From an uncultured Clostridia bacterium (GTDB taxonomy: Bacteria; Bacillota; Clostridia; Oscillospirales; Ruminococcaceae): a stretch of 46,683 nt of DNA. The DNA is taken from positions 64,001 through 110,683 of the forward strand of contig CANRAS010000007.1 in NCBI GenBank assembly GCA_947628655.1. Reading direction: 5' to 3'. Below are positions 27,547 to 35,960 of this stretch, piece by piece. Position 1 is the first letter of the stretch, and every line of letters begins with the position of its first letter. A program made the translations under genes and the position numbers. The notes beneath the pieces are model-generated. The model made no database searches. It was not told the DNA's origin and was given only the letters and a program-made list of their open reading frames with translations.

Positions 27547-27671
27547 AATATAACGCCTCCCGACTTCATAATCTCAAACCCCGGCGCGCAGTCCCTATCC
27601 CGTCGGCGTTCCGACAATCAAATGTCTGTCGCCCGTTTTTGGGCATAACTCACCTAAAGACATTCTGTCAC
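27547..27671 (-). promoter_or_regulatory. Structured leader of the flagellar operon, class not recognised
   Basis: About 125 bases lie between the predicted transcription start and flgB. On the minus strand they can fold into small hairpins: GCCC/GGGC around an A-rich loop near 27637 and a tight GTCGG-AACG-CCGAC stem near 27605. The conserved bases of the c-di-GMP-I and c-di-GMP-II riboswitches are not present. The 5' end carries AGAATGTCTTTAGG, close to the AGATTGTCTTTAAG core of the local repeat family, so part of the leader may be an old repeat copy. Confidence 0.4.
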
Positions 27672-27677
27672 AATTCC

Positions 27678-27706
27678 ATTATACACCATATTATTCAAAA
27701 TTTCAA
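27678..27706 (-). promoter_or_regulatory. SigA-type promoter of the flagellar operon
   Basis: On the minus strand TTGAAA (27706-27701) and TATAAT (27683-27678) are exactly 17 bases apart, a near-consensus vegetative promoter. No sigma-28 motif (TAAA, 15 bases, GCCGATAA) is seen. Early flagellar genes are therefore probably read by the main sigma factor. Confidence 0.85.
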
Positions 27707-27866
27707 CCTCTTTTTTTAATTAATTTTCAGCTATTGGTGAATAGAGGTGAAATATTGGATAAATATAGCAAAATCGCGCCTTTCGCGGTGGTTTGAACGC
27801 TGATTGTCAAGCCGATTTTCCACGGTTTTTGTGGATTTTCAACAAAATTTTCGGCGAGGTTTTTAA

Positions 27867-28050
27867 CAGTTTTAGAGGTAAGAGGTTAGATGTAAAAGTT
27901 CAGAGAGCGCGGACTGCGCCCGTTCGGATCAGATTGTCTTTAAGCAGCGGCGTTGGCGCATTTGACAGCCTACGCGCTTTCTTCTTAAAATCTTACCCCT
28001 TACTTCTCACATCTTACCTCTAACAGCTTACCTTTTATATCTTACACCTA
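27867..28050. repeat. Intergenic repeat element with heptad arms (E3)
   Basis: The left arm (27872-27896) reads AGAGGTAAGAGGTTAGATG. The right arm (about 27989-28048) is a long inverse run of 7-base units such as TCTTACC, TCTAACA, GCTTACC and TCTTACA. One AGATTGTCTTTAAG core is at 27931-27944. The element separates the divergent flg and trp promoters. Around it, 27707-27866 is AT-rich with no visible gene. Confidence 0.75.
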
Positions 28051-28094
28051 AAAGTTTAAATTGTGAAAATTTCAAAAAAATTATCCGAAAACTC

Positions 28095-28123
28095 TTGACA
28101 AATCCCGTGAAATGTGGTAAAAT
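28095..28123 (+). promoter_or_regulatory. SigA-type promoter of the trp operon
   Basis: TTGACA (28095-28100) and TAAAAT (28118-28123) are 17 bases apart. The predicted start is near 28130, just before the T-box leader. Confidence 0.9.
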
Positions 28124-28129
28124 ATCATC

Positions 28130-28461
28130 GACAATTAAACTTACCTCAAAAACCCATGACGCAGAGATAAAAATGCTCAAAGCACTTACAGAGAGCGGTC
28201 GGCGCTGAGAGTACCGCAGAGAGCGGGGCATTAAATGGACTGCCGAGGGCGCGGTGAAGACGTCGGTGGGGGCGTTTGTGAAAGACAGGCGTGAATTTCC
28301 CCAAAACCGATTGTTGCGTATCCCGCGACGTGTGCGAGCGTTAATCGCAGGGGTATGATAGTACCCCGCAGAGTGCGCGTTTTTACGCGAAATAAGGTGG
28401 CAACGCGGAAGTTTTCTCCGTCCTTATCGCAGATGTTTTCTGCTTATGGGGCGGTTTTTTT
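28130..28461 (+). promoter_or_regulatory. T-box leader with a UGG (Trp) specifier
   Basis: The leader of about 330 bases shows the T-box plan. A stem I region has AGAGAGCGG near 28191, and AAATGGAC places a UGG tryptophan codon at 28236-28238 in specifier position. The T-box itself, AAGGTGGCAACGCGG, is at 28394-28408, and a terminator follows. The UGGC part can pair with a GCCA end, which fits tRNA-Trp, whose discriminator base is G in bacteria. Uncharged tRNA-Trp would stabilise the antiterminator and allow transcription of trpEGDCFBA. The T-box has A where the consensus (UGGNACCGCG) has C at the position after N-A. Confidence 0.92.
28419..28461 (+). terminator. T-box-controlled terminator before trpE
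   Basis: CGTCC (28419-28423) pairs with GGGGCG (about 28448-28453), and an inner GCAGA/TCTGC stem extends the hairpin. Seven T bases follow (28455-28461). The 5' strand of this hairpin also belongs to the alternative antiterminator formed with the T-box. Confidence 0.85.
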
Positions 28462-28495
28462 GTGCTGTTTTATTATTTTCAAAAGAGGTGTTTTT

Positions 28496-29971
28496 ATGGT
28501 TTCTCCAACGCTTGACACGGCAAAAGGACTTCAAAATTACGACTTGATCCCGATAAAAAAAGAACTGCTTTCGGATTTCATCACGCCTATCGAAGTACTT
28601 CGCAGACTTCAGAACGTAAGTCGGCACTGTTATATTCTCGAATCGGTGGAAAATCAGGAAAAGTGGGGACGTTATACGTTTTTGGGGTACGACCCGAAAC
28701 TTGAAATTTCCTGTATGGGCGGGGAAATGACCGTAAAGGACGTTCGCACGGGCGATACAAAGGTTATGACGACCGAGCGCCCCGCCGATTATTTCCGCGA
28801 ACTTATGGCAAAGAGGCGTTCTCCGAGACTTGAGGGCTTTCCGAGCTTTACGGGCGGGCTTGTCGGGTATTTCAGCTACGATTACATCAAGTACAGCGAA
28901 CCTACGCTGAAACTTGACGCTCTCGACGAGGAATATTTCAAGGACGTTGACCTTATGCTGTTTGACAAGGTGATAGCGTTCGACAACATTCACGGGAAAA
29001 TCGTGCTGATTGTGAACATTAAAACGGACAATATCGAGGAGAATTACCGCAAAGCGGAAACGGAACTTTCCGAAATGGAACAGCTTATCCGAAACGGAAA
29101 GCCCGCCGCGCCGAAACCCGCAAAGCTCAAAAGCGATTTTCGCGGACTGTTTTCCAAAGACGAATACTGCCAAATGGTGGAAAAAGCAAAGCATTACATT
29201 TTCGAGGGCGACATCTTTCAAGTCGTGCTGTCAAACCGTATGGACGCGGATTTTGAGGGGAGTTTGCTCGACACTTACAGAATACTCCGCACGACGAACC
29301 CGTCGCCGTATATGTTCTATTTTTCAAGCGACGATATGGAAGTCGCGGGCGCGTCGCCCGAAACGCTTGTGAAACTTGAAAACGGCGTTCTTCACACGTT
29401 CCCGATAGCGGGTTCGCGACCGCGCGGAAAGACCCCCGACGAGGACAAGGCGCTCGAAAAAGAACTGCTCGTTGACGAGAAAGAACTTTCCGAACACAAT
29501 ATGCTCGTTGATTTGGGGCGCAACGATATAGGGAAAATCGCGAAATTCGGCACGGTGAAAGTCGAAAAGTATATGGAAATTCTCCGTTTCTCGCACATTA
29601 TGCACATCTGTTCGACGGTAAACGGACAGATAAGGGACGGTTTCGACGCGTTTGACGCGGTAAACGCGGTTCTGCCTGCGGGAACGCTTTCGGGCGCGCC
29701 GAAAATCCGCGCGTGCGAGATCATAAACGAACTCGAAAACAACAAGCGCGGAATTTACGGCGGGGCAATCGGCTACATCTGTTTCAGCGGCGATATGGAC
29801 ACCTGCATCGGCATACGGCTTTGCTACAAGAAGAACGGGCGCGTATTCGTCAGAGCGGGCGCGGGCATTGTCGCGGACAGCGTTCCCGAACGCGAGTTTA
29901 CGGAATGTGTAAACAAGGCGAAAGCCGTTGTGAACGCGCTGAAATCTTCGGCGCAGGAGGTGGCACTATGA
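28496..29971 (+). CDS. trpE: Anthranilate synthase component I
   Basis: The 491-residue protein has the chorismate-binding core: GGLVGYFSYDY, FEGDIFQVVLSNRM, SPYMFYFSSDDMEVAGASPE, PIAGSRPRGKT, LVDLGRNDIGKIA and VLPAGTLSGAPKIRACEII. The N-terminal CYILESVE matches the LLES region that binds feedback tryptophan. AAAGAGGTG lies five bases before the ATG at 28496; the frame is open further upstream, but that part overlaps the T-box. With TrpG it turns chorismate and glutamine into anthranilate. The stop overlaps the trpG start as ATGA. Confidence 0.97.
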   Translation: MVSPTLDTAKGLQNYDLIPIKKELLSDFITPIEVLRRLQNVSRHCYILESVENQEKWGRYTFLGYDPKLEISCMGGEMTVKDVRTGDTKVMTTERPADYFRELMAKRRSPRLEGFPSFTGGLVGYFSYDYIKYSEPTLKLDALDEEYFKDVDLMLFDKVIAFDNIHGKIVLIVNIKTDNIEENYRKAETELSEMEQLIRNGKPAAPKPAKLKSDFRGLFSKDEYCQMVEKAKHYIFEGDIFQVVLSNRMDADFEGSLLDTYRILRTTNPSPYMFYFSSDDMEVAGASPETLVKLENGVLHTFPIAGSRPRGKTPDEDKALEKELLVDEKELSEHNMLVDLGRNDIGKIAKFGTVKVEKYMEILRFSHIMHICSTVNGQIRDGFDAFDAVNAVLPAGTLSGAPKIRACEIINELENNKRGIYGGAIGYICFSGDMDTCIGIRLCYKKNGRVFVRAGAGIVADSVPEREFTECVNKAKAVVNALKSSAQEVAL

Positions 29972-30534
29972 ACCTTTTGATTGACAACTACGACAGCTTT
30001 TCTTACAACGTCTGCCAGCTTATAGGCTCGATAGACGCGGATATAAAGGTAATTCGCAACGATGAACTTTCTGTAGATGAAATTCTCGCGCAAAACGCGG
30101 CGCATATAATAATCAGCCCCGGACCGGGCAGACCAAAGGACGCGGGCGTTTGCGAGGAACTTATCCGCGCGGCGGCGGGAAAAGTGCCGATACTCGGCAT
30201 TTGTCTTGGACATCAGGCGATTTGCGAAACGTTCGGCGCGGAAATCACTTACGCGAAAAAGCTGATGCACGGCAAGAAGTCGGACGTGACGTTTGATGAA
30301 AATTCCGCGATGTTTCGCGGTTTAAACGGCGTTATAAGCGTCGCGAGGTATCACTCGCTTGCCGCCGCGGAGGGCGGTTTCCCCGACGAACTCAAAATCA
30401 CGGCGCGGACGGCGGACGGCGAGATTATGGCGGTGGAACACAAAAGTTACCCGATATTCGGACTTCAATTCCACCCCGAAAGCATACTCACCGAACACGG
30501 CGGGAAAATTATGCGGAATTTCCTTGAAATCTGA
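29968..30534 (+). CDS. trpG: Anthranilate synthase component II, glutamine amidotransferase
   Basis: This is a class I glutamine amidotransferase of 188 residues. ILGICLGHQAI holds the nucleophile Cys79, and GLQFHPESI holds His169 and Glu171, completing the triad. IISPGPGRPKDAG is the usual oxyanion-region motif. It supplies ammonia to TrpE. The gene is not fused to trpD and overlaps trpE by 4 bases. GCAGGAGGTGG before the ATG is a strong ribosome binding site. Confidence 0.97.
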   Translation: MNLLIDNYDSFSYNVCQLIGSIDADIKVIRNDELSVDEILAQNAAHIIISPGPGRPKDAGVCEELIRAAAGKVPILGICLGHQAICETFGAEITYAKKLMHGKKSDVTFDENSAMFRGLNGVISVARYHSLAAAEGGFPDELKITARTADGEIMAVEHKSYPIFGLQFHPESILTEHGGKIMRNFLEI

Positions 30535-30816
30535 CCCGAAAACGGGCGTGATTTCGGAGCGTTTTGAACGCGGAAAACGCGCAGAAAAATTAATGTGCAA
30601 AAACCGTTTCAAAACGGCGCGGATTTTAAGGGGTTCAAAATCTCGGAAAACGTGACAGCAAAGCCAAAATATTAAGTTCTATACACACGTTTTTCGGAGC
30701 GAAATTTCAGTACAAAAATGCGGTGAAAAACGGGGGATTTTACGGTCGATTTTGAACCGAAAACCGCACGTTTTCCGCGCGAATAAATTATATAGATATT
30801 TTGGAGGGATTTTACT
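30535..30816 (+). other. 282-base gap in the trp operon with crossing inverted repeats
   Basis: No gene is visible between trpG and trpD. Two perfect 11-base inverted pairs lie here: GGTTCAAAATC (30632-30642) with GATTTTGAACC (30748-30758), and CGGAAAACGTG (30644-30654) with CACGTTTTCCG (30767-30777). Their order is A, B, A', B', so the two pairings cross. A similar GTTTTGAACGCGGAAAACG lies near 30561. The last bases, TTTTGGAGGGAT, form the trpD ribosome binding site. Confidence 0.6.
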
Positions 30817-31827
30817 ATGATCAAAGAGGCAATCAGCAAGCTGTCAAACGGCGAACACCTGACTTATCAAGAGGCTGAGGAAGTTATGCGCGAGATTATG
30901 ACGGGCGGTACTACGCCCGCGCAGACTGCGGCTTACCTCACGGCAATGCACATCAACGGCGAAAACGTTGACGAAGTGTCCGCCTCCGCGTATGTTATGC
31001 GCGACTGCGCCGAACGCGTGACGTACGGCGGCGATGTTATGGAGATTGTCGGCACGGGCGGTGACGGGGCGCAGTCCATTAACATTTCGACGATTTCGGG
31101 AATTGTATGCGCGTCGGCGGGCGTAAAGGTCGCGAAACACGGCAACAGAGCCGCGTCCTCGAAGTGCGGCGCGGCGGACTGCCTGGAGGCGCTCGGCATT
31201 AAAATATCGGTATCGCCCGAAAGCTGTGTTAAACTGCTCGACGAAGTAGGAATGTGCTTTATGTTCGCTCAGCGTTATCACAGCGCGATGAAGTATGTCG
31301 GACCTGTCCGCAAGGAGATTGCCATTCCGACGGTGTTCAACATCTTAGGTCCGCTTACGAACCCCGCACACGCGAATTTGCAATTGCTCGGCGTTTACAA
31401 AAAGGAACTTCTTATGCCGATGTCAAAATCGCTCGTGAAACTCGGCGTAAAGCGCGGAATGGCGGTTTACGGGCAGGATAAGCTGGACGAGATCTCCGTC
31501 AGCGCGCCTACGTCTGTTGTCGAATTTGACGGCGATAATTTCAAAGAATACGAAATTACCCCCGAACAGTTCGGACTGAAACGGCACTCTTCCGACGAAT
31601 TAAAGGGCGGCGAACCCGCGCTTAACGCGAAAATTGTGCGGGAAATTCTCGGCGGGGCGCAGACGGCGGGACGCGACGCGGTTTTGCTGAACGCGGGCTC
31701 GGCGCTCCACATCTACAAGGGGATTTCGATTGACGACGGCGTTAAACTCGCAGCGGAGCAAATCGACAGCGGCGCGGCGCTGAAAACGCTCGACGCGTTT
31801 GTCGAACTGTCGCAGAAACTCGACTAA
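30817..31827 (+). CDS. trpD: Anthranilate phosphoribosyltransferase
   Basis: The 336-residue protein has EIVGTGGDGAQSINISTISG, the phosphoribosyl pyrophosphate and magnesium site. VAKHGNRAASSKCGAADCLE and MFAQRYHSAMKYVGPVRKE follow, then FNILGPLTNPA, all characteristic of TrpD. It attaches phosphoribose to anthranilate. A GGAGGG site precedes the ATG by nine bases. It is separated from trpG by an unusual 282-base gap and followed by trpC after 23 bases. Confidence 0.97.
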   Translation: MIKEAISKLSNGEHLTYQEAEEVMREIMTGGTTPAQTAAYLTAMHINGENVDEVSASAYVMRDCAERVTYGGDVMEIVGTGGDGAQSINISTISGIVCASAGVKVAKHGNRAASSKCGAADCLEALGIKISVSPESCVKLLDEVGMCFMFAQRYHSAMKYVGPVRKEIAIPTVFNILGPLTNPAHANLQLLGVYKKELLMPMSKSLVKLGVKRGMAVYGQDKLDEISVSAPTSVVEFDGDNFKEYEITPEQFGLKRHSSDELKGGEPALNAKIVREILGGAQTAGRDAVLLNAGSALHIYKGISIDDGVKLAAEQIDSGAALKTLDAFVELSQKLD

Positions 31828-31850
31828 TATATCAAAATAAGGAAATAATT

Positions 31851-32639
31851 ATGATACTTGACGAAATAGCGGAGAAAACGCGCGAACGCGTTGCCGAACT
31901 TAAAGGCGAAGTACCGCTTGCGGATTTAAGGGCGCAGGCTGAAGAAATGGACAGCGAAACGGGTTTTCCGTTCCTAAATGCGCTTAAAACCGACGATATT
32001 GCGTTTATCTGCGAAGTAAAGAAAGCCTCGCCGTCAAAGGGGATAATAGCGGAGTATTTCCCGTATATGCAGATTGCCGAGGAATACGAAAAAGCGGGCG
32101 CGGCGGCTATCTCCTGCCTTACAGAACCGTATTGGTTTATGGGGAGCGATTTGTATTTGCGAAACATCACGGCGAAAGTAAATATCCCCGTTCTGCGAAA
32201 GGATTTCACGGTTGACGAGTATATGATTTACGAGGCGAAAATTCTCGGCGCGTCGGCGGTGCTGTTGATTTGCTCGATTTTAAGCGAAACGCAGTTGTCG
32301 GAATATTTAGCGCTTGCGCACTCTTTGGGGCTGTCCGCTCTCGTGGAGGCGCACGACGAGCGGGAGGTTGAACGCGCCGTGAGCGTTGGCGCTAGGATTA
32401 TCGGCGTAAATAACCGCGATTTAAAGACGTTTTCCGTTGACACGGGCAATTCCGCGAATTTGCGGGAACTCGTACCGCAGGACAGAATATTCGTGTCTGA
32501 AAGCGGGATTAAAACAAACGACGATGTAAACGCCCTCCGAGAAATCGGCGCGAACGCGGTTCTTATCGGCGAAACGCTGATGAAAGCGCAGGATAAGTCC
32601 GCGAAACTCGCGCAGTTAAAGCGAAAGCCCGCGATATAG
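31851..32639 (+). CDS. trpC: Indole-3-glycerol-phosphate synthase
   Basis: The 262-residue barrel enzyme has FICEVKKASPSKGII, with the catalytic Lys. ISCLTEPYWFMGS and VLRKDFTVDEYMIYEAKILG follow, then IIGVNNRDLKTF and FVSESGIK. It closes the indole ring to give indole-3-glycerol phosphate. It is not fused to trpF. After its stop comes a short repeat element, then trpF. Confidence 0.97.
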   Translation: MILDEIAEKTRERVAELKGEVPLADLRAQAEEMDSETGFPFLNALKTDDIAFICEVKKASPSKGIIAEYFPYMQIAEEYEKAGAAAISCLTEPYWFMGSDLYLRNITAKVNIPVLRKDFTVDEYMIYEAKILGASAVLLICSILSETQLSEYLALAHSLGLSALVEAHDEREVERAVSVGARIIGVNNRDLKTFSVDTGNSANLRELVPQDRIFVSESGIKTNDDVNALREIGANAVLIGETLMKAQDKSAKLAQLKRKPAI

Positions 32640-32756
32640 GCGCGTAACGACCCGCAGACAATCTAATAAGCGCACGAAGTGCGCACACTAAAATCTTATC
32701 TCTTACTTCTTATGGTGTAATCCGCAAAGCGGATTGCCCGCTTACTTCTTGACCGT
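32640..32756. repeat. Short repeat element between trpC and trpF (E4)
   Basis: GACCCGCAGACAATCTAAT (32649-32667) is the inverse of the core seen in E1 and E9. A GCGCAC/GTGCGC hairpin follows. A heptad arm of the type ATCTTATCTCTTACTTCTTA is next, then the hairpin AATCCGC-AAA-GCGGATT (about 32720-32736) and CTTACTTCTT. The left arm is missing, so this looks like a partial or rearranged copy. Confidence 0.7.
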
Positions 32757-32767
32757 AGGTGATTACT

Positions 32768-33376
32768 ATGAAAATCAAACTTTGCGGAATGTTCCGCGAC
32801 TGCGATATTGATTACGTCAACGAGGCAAAACCCGACTATATCGGCTTTATCGTGCTGTTCTCTAAAAGCCACCGCAACATCTCGCTCGATACCGCACTGC
32901 GTCTGAAAGAACGGCTGTTGCCCGATATAAAGAGCGTTGCCGTGTCCGTGGACGCTCCCGCGGAGGAATTTGCGCAGTTCGCGCTGTCGGGGGCGGCGGA
33001 TATTCTGCAATTGCACGGAAACGAGGACGCCGATTATATCGCGAAATTGCGGGGTCTTGTAGACTGCCTGCTGTTCAAAGCCGTAAAGGTAACGGATTTT
33101 TCGGACATAGAGCGCGCGCAGGCTCTGGACGTGGATTATCTGGTACTAGACAACGGCACGGGTACGGGCAGGCAGTTCGACCACTCGGTAATCGCGGAAA
33201 AGCGCATTACAAAGCCGTTTTTCCTCGCAGGCGGGATAACCCCCGAAAACATTCCCGACGCGGCAAGGTTTCACCCGTTCGGAGTTGACCTATCCAGCGG
33301 GATTGAAACGGAGAGAGTGAAAGACCGCGGGAAGATAATCAAGGCGGTAAGCGCGGCGCGGATGTGTAGTAGTTAG
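32768..33376 (+). CDS. trpF: Phosphoribosylanthranilate isomerase
   Basis: This barrel enzyme of 202 residues begins KIKLCGMFRD, with the catalytic Cys at position 6. ILQLHGNED is the typical strand 3 motif, and LVLDNGTGTGRQFD holds the catalytic Asp. PFFLAGGITPENI and GVDLSSGIE bind the phosphate. AGGTGA five bases before the ATG at 32768 decides this start; an upstream GTG would overlap that site. The last codons and the TAG stop lie in the heptad arm of the following repeat element, so the C-terminal Cys-Ser-Ser may be element-derived. Confidence 0.95.
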   Translation: MKIKLCGMFRDCDIDYVNEAKPDYIGFIVLFSKSHRNISLDTALRLKERLLPDIKSVAVSVDAPAEEFAQFALSGAADILQLHGNEDADYIAKLRGLVDCLLFKAVKVTDFSDIERAQALDVDYLVLDNGTGTGRQFDHSVIAEKRITKPFFLAGGITPENIPDAARFHPFGVDLSSGIETERVKDRGKIIKAVSAARMCSS

Positions 33377-33668
33377 AGAATAGTTGTTAGAGATTAGTTC
33401 GCAATCCGCTGTCGCGGATTGCTCGTTGTTGCCCGCTCTCGCGGGCGATTAGATTGTCTTTGAGCGGTTAAGTTGACACACTCGGTTAAAGCTACATTCT
33501 GCACGGACGGCGCAGGGGCGTATTGACTTAAAGACAATCTAAATTGTGCGCGAAAGCTGCGGCAGGATGCCGCACCGTTTCGCCCGGAGCGGCGCACGAC
33601 GCGCCGCCAACAAGGCGAAACAGGGGACACGCAAAAACTAACTACTAACTACTATTCTCTAGCAACTT
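33366..33668. repeat. Repeat element with TAG heptad arms between trpF and trpB (E5)
   Basis: The left arm (TAGTAGTTAGAGAATAGTTG) includes the trpF stop; the right arm (CTAACTACTAACTACTATTC) is its inverse and ends near 33662. The core ATTAGATTGTCTTTGAG (33448-33464) faces CTTAAAGACAATCTAA (33527-33542), with GTTGACACACTCGG between. Hairpins GCAATCCGC/GCGGATTGC, CCCGC/GCGGG and others of the GCGGC type lie in both flanks. No protein-coding potential is seen. It separates trp genes that are normally close. Confidence 0.85.
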
Positions 33669-33722
33669 GAAGTCAATAAAGCCAATCAACGGCATAATAA
33701 AATAAACAAAAAGGAGAGTATT

Positions 33723-34907
33723 ATGGCAATTGGTAGATACGGCGATTTCGGCGGGCAGTATATCCCCGAAACGCTTATGAACGAAATTCACAAGCTGGAA
33801 GAGGCTTATGAACACTACAAGAACGACCCCGAATTTATCGCGGAACTCGATAAACTAAACCGCGAATATGCGGGCAGACCGTCGCTGTTGTACTATGCGG
33901 AGAAGATGACGCGTGACCTCGGCGGCGCGAAAATTTACTTCAAGCGCGAGGACCTCAATCACACGGGTTCTCACAAGATAAATAACGTGTTGGGTCAATG
34001 TCTGCTTGCTAAGAAAATGGGCAAAAAGCGCATAATCGCCGAAACGGGCGCGGGACAGCACGGCGTTGCGGCGGCTACGGCGGCGGCGCTTATGGGGCTG
34101 GAATGTGAGATTTTTATGGGAAAAGAAGATACCGTGCGGCAGGCGCTTAACGTCTATCGTATGGAACTTCTCGGCGCGAAAGTTAATCCCGTGACTACAG
34201 GCACAATGACGCTGAAAGACGCGGTAAACGAGGCTATGCGCGACTGGACGACGCGCGTTGATGATACGCTGTATGTTTTGGGTTCGGTAATGGGTCCGCA
34301 CCCGTTCCCGATGATAGTGCGCGATTTTCAGAGCGTAATCTCGAAAGAGGCACGGGCGCAAATTCTCGAAAAAGAGGGAAAACTCCCGACGGCAGTTATG
34401 GCGTGCGTCGGCGGCGGGTCTAACGCGATGGGAATGTTCTATAACTTCATAAACGACAAGGACGTTCGCTTAATCGGGTGCGAGGCGGCGGGGCGCGGCG
34501 TTAATACGGGAGAAACCGCCGCGACTATCGCGACGGGAACACTCGGAGTTTTCCACGGAATGAAGAGCCTGTTCTGCCAGAACGAATATGGGCAGATAGC
34601 GCCCGTGTACTCAATATCGGCTGGGCTTGACTACCCCGGAATAGGACCCGAACACGCGTATCTGCACTCTATAGGGCGCGCGGAGTATGTTCCGATAACG
34701 GACGACGAGGCGGTGAACGCGTTTGAATACATCGCGAGAACCGAGGGCATTATCTGCGCTATCGAAAGCGCGCACGCGGTTGCACACTTAATGAAAATTG
34801 CGCCTGCTATGAAAAAGGACGACATCATCATCTGCTGTCTTTCGGGGCGCGGGGATAAGGACGTTGCCGCAATTGCGAGATACAGGGGGATAGATTTGCA
34901 TGAATAA
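33723..34907 (+). CDS. trpB: Tryptophan synthase beta chain
   Basis: The 394-residue protein has [13 protein letters not shown], with the pyridoxal phosphate Lys at position 85. [20 protein letters not shown] carries the catalytic region, and [12 protein letters not shown] binds the cofactor phosphate. [13 protein letters not shown] and ESAHAVAH complete the TrpB1 pattern. It joins indole and serine to tryptophan. AAGGAGAG lies before the ATG. It overlaps trpA by 8 bases. Confidence 0.98.
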   Translation: MAIGRYGDFGGQYIPETLMNEIHKLEEAYEHYKNDPEFIAELDKLNREYAGRPSLLYYAEKMTRDLGGAKIYFKREDLNHTGSHKINNVLGQCLLAKKMGKKRIIAETGAGQHGVAAATAAALMGLECEIFMGKEDTVRQALNVYRMELLGAKVNPVTTGTMTLKDAVNEAMRDWTTRVDDTLYVLGSVMGPHPFPMIVRDFQSVISKEARAQILEKEGKLPTAVMACVGGGSNAMGMFYNFINDKDVRLIGCEAAGRGVNTGETAATIATGTLGVFHGMKSLFCQNEYGQIAPVYSISAGLDYPGIGPEHAYLHSIGRAEYVPITDDEAVNAFEYIARTEGIICAIESAHAVAHLMKIAPAMKKDDIIICCLSGRGDKDVAAIARYRGIDLHE

Positions 34908-35679
34908 CAGAATTTCAAAGGCATTTGAGAACAAAAAGGCGTTCATAGGATTTCTGACGGCGGGCGACCCGACGTTCGACGCGTCATACAATAATATTAT
35001 GGCGCTTATAAACGCGGGCGCGGATTTGGTGGAGATAGGGATACCGTTCTCCGACCCTATCGCGGAAGGACCTGTTATACAGGAGGCTGACGTTCGCGCA
35101 TTGAAAGCGGGAATGACGACCGACCGCGCGTTTGAACTCGCGGCGAAAGTCCGTTCGCAGACAGACATTCCGCTTGTGTTTATGACGTATCTTAATCCCG
35201 TATTTAAATACGGCTATGACAGATTTTTCGCGAAGTGCGCCGAAATAGGCATAGACGGCTTAATCTGCCCCGATATGCCGTTCGAGGAGAAAGCCGAGGC
35301 TGACAGCATAGCGAAAGCGCACGGCATTTCGATAATCTCGATGATAGCGCCGACCTCAGAAGAGCGCATAAAGGCTATTGCCGAGAGTGCGGAGGGATTT
35401 TTGTACATTGTAAGTTCACTCGGTGTTACGGGCGTTCGCAGTGAGATAAAGACCGACCTTGCGTCAATAATGGAGAGCGTGAAGAAATACGCGCACGTTC
35501 CCGCCGCGATTGGTTTCGGAATATCAACTCCCGAACAGGCAAAAAAGATGTCCGCGCTTGCGGACGGGGTAATAGTAGGTTCGGCGCTCGTCAGACTAGT
35601 GGCGCAGTACGGCGAAAATGCGGCGGCTGAAATCGGGAAAACCGCCAAAGGGTTGGCGGACGGAGCGCATAGCTGTTAG
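34900..35679 (+). CDS. trpA: Tryptophan synthase alpha chain
   Basis: The 259-residue barrel protein has [11 protein letters not shown] and [19 protein letters not shown], with the catalytic Glu at position 45. The second catalytic acid, Asp60 in the E. coli enzyme, is Glu56 here (IAEGP instead of LADGP). [16 protein letters not shown] and [13 protein letters not shown] bind the substrate phosphate. It splits indole-3-glycerol phosphate and passes indole to TrpB. The stop TAG (35677-35679) is the first TAG of a repeat-element arm. The overlap with trpB suggests coupled translation. Confidence 0.97.
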   Translation: MNNRISKAFENKKAFIGFLTAGDPTFDASYNNIMALINAGADLVEIGIPFSDPIAEGPVIQEADVRALKAGMTTDRAFELAAKVRSQTDIPLVFMTYLNPVFKYGYDRFFAKCAEIGIDGLICPDMPFEEKAEADSIAKAHGISIISMIAPTSEERIKAIAESAEGFLYIVSSLGVTGVRSEIKTDLASIMESVKKYAHVPAAIGFGISTPEQAKKMSALADGVIVGSALVRLVAQYGENAAAEIGKTAKGLADGAHSC

Positions 35680-35880
35680 AGGTTAGAAGTAAGAGGTAAG
35701 AAGTAAGACCTGCGGGTCTTTACGTTGACACTCTCGGAATACAATAATTCCCCCGCCGTTATCAGCTTATAGTGCTGAGTTAAGAGTGCGTAATTAAGTT
35801 GCATTTCCCCGCCGTAGGCGGGGGAAATAGCTAAATAGTATAAAGCAATCCCCGCCGTTGGCGGGGATTGTTTTTTTTGC
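35675..35880. repeat. Repeat element after trpA (E6)
   Basis: The left arm is a heptad run (TTAGAGG, TTAGAAG, TAAGAGG, TAAGAAG) starting at the trpA stop. CTGCGGGTCTTTACGTTGAC with ACTCTCGG is a diverged core. Two strong hairpins follow: TTTCCCCGCC/GGCGGGGGAAA near 35806-35828 and the terminator at 35846-35878. No right arm is present. Confidence 0.75.
35846..35878 (+). terminator. Terminator of the trp operon
   Basis: CAATCCCCGCC (35846-35856), a GTT loop and GGCGGGGATTG (35860-35870) make a perfect 11-bp stem, followed directly by eight T bases. The hairpin has the same plan as the GCAATCCGC/GCGGATTGC hairpins of the repeat elements. Confidence 0.93.
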
Positions 35881-35886
35881 CAAAAT

Positions 35887-35915
35887 TTGACAAACCGTAA
35901 AATCTATGTTATAAT
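35887..35915 (+). promoter_or_regulatory. Consensus promoter of the small toxin-like gene
   Basis: TTGACA (35887-35892) and TATAAT (35910-35915) are exactly 17 bases apart. Predicted start is near 35922, which would give an RNA of about 208 bases up to the terminator at 36129. It lies only 9 bases after the trp terminator. Confidence 0.9.
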
Positions 35916-35960
35916 AGACTTGCCGGAAATCTTTTTTCGAGTATTACTCGGAAGGAGGTG

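Noticed and set aside
27547-27671. c-di-GMP riboswitch before flgB
   Set aside because: The conserved GCAAA/AGG and tetraloop-receptor type bases of class I, and the class II core, were not found on the minus strand.
27678-27706. Sigma-28 promoter for the flagellar operon
   Set aside because: The sequence upstream of flgB matches SigA boxes with 17-base spacing; no TAAA...GCCGATAA motif is present.
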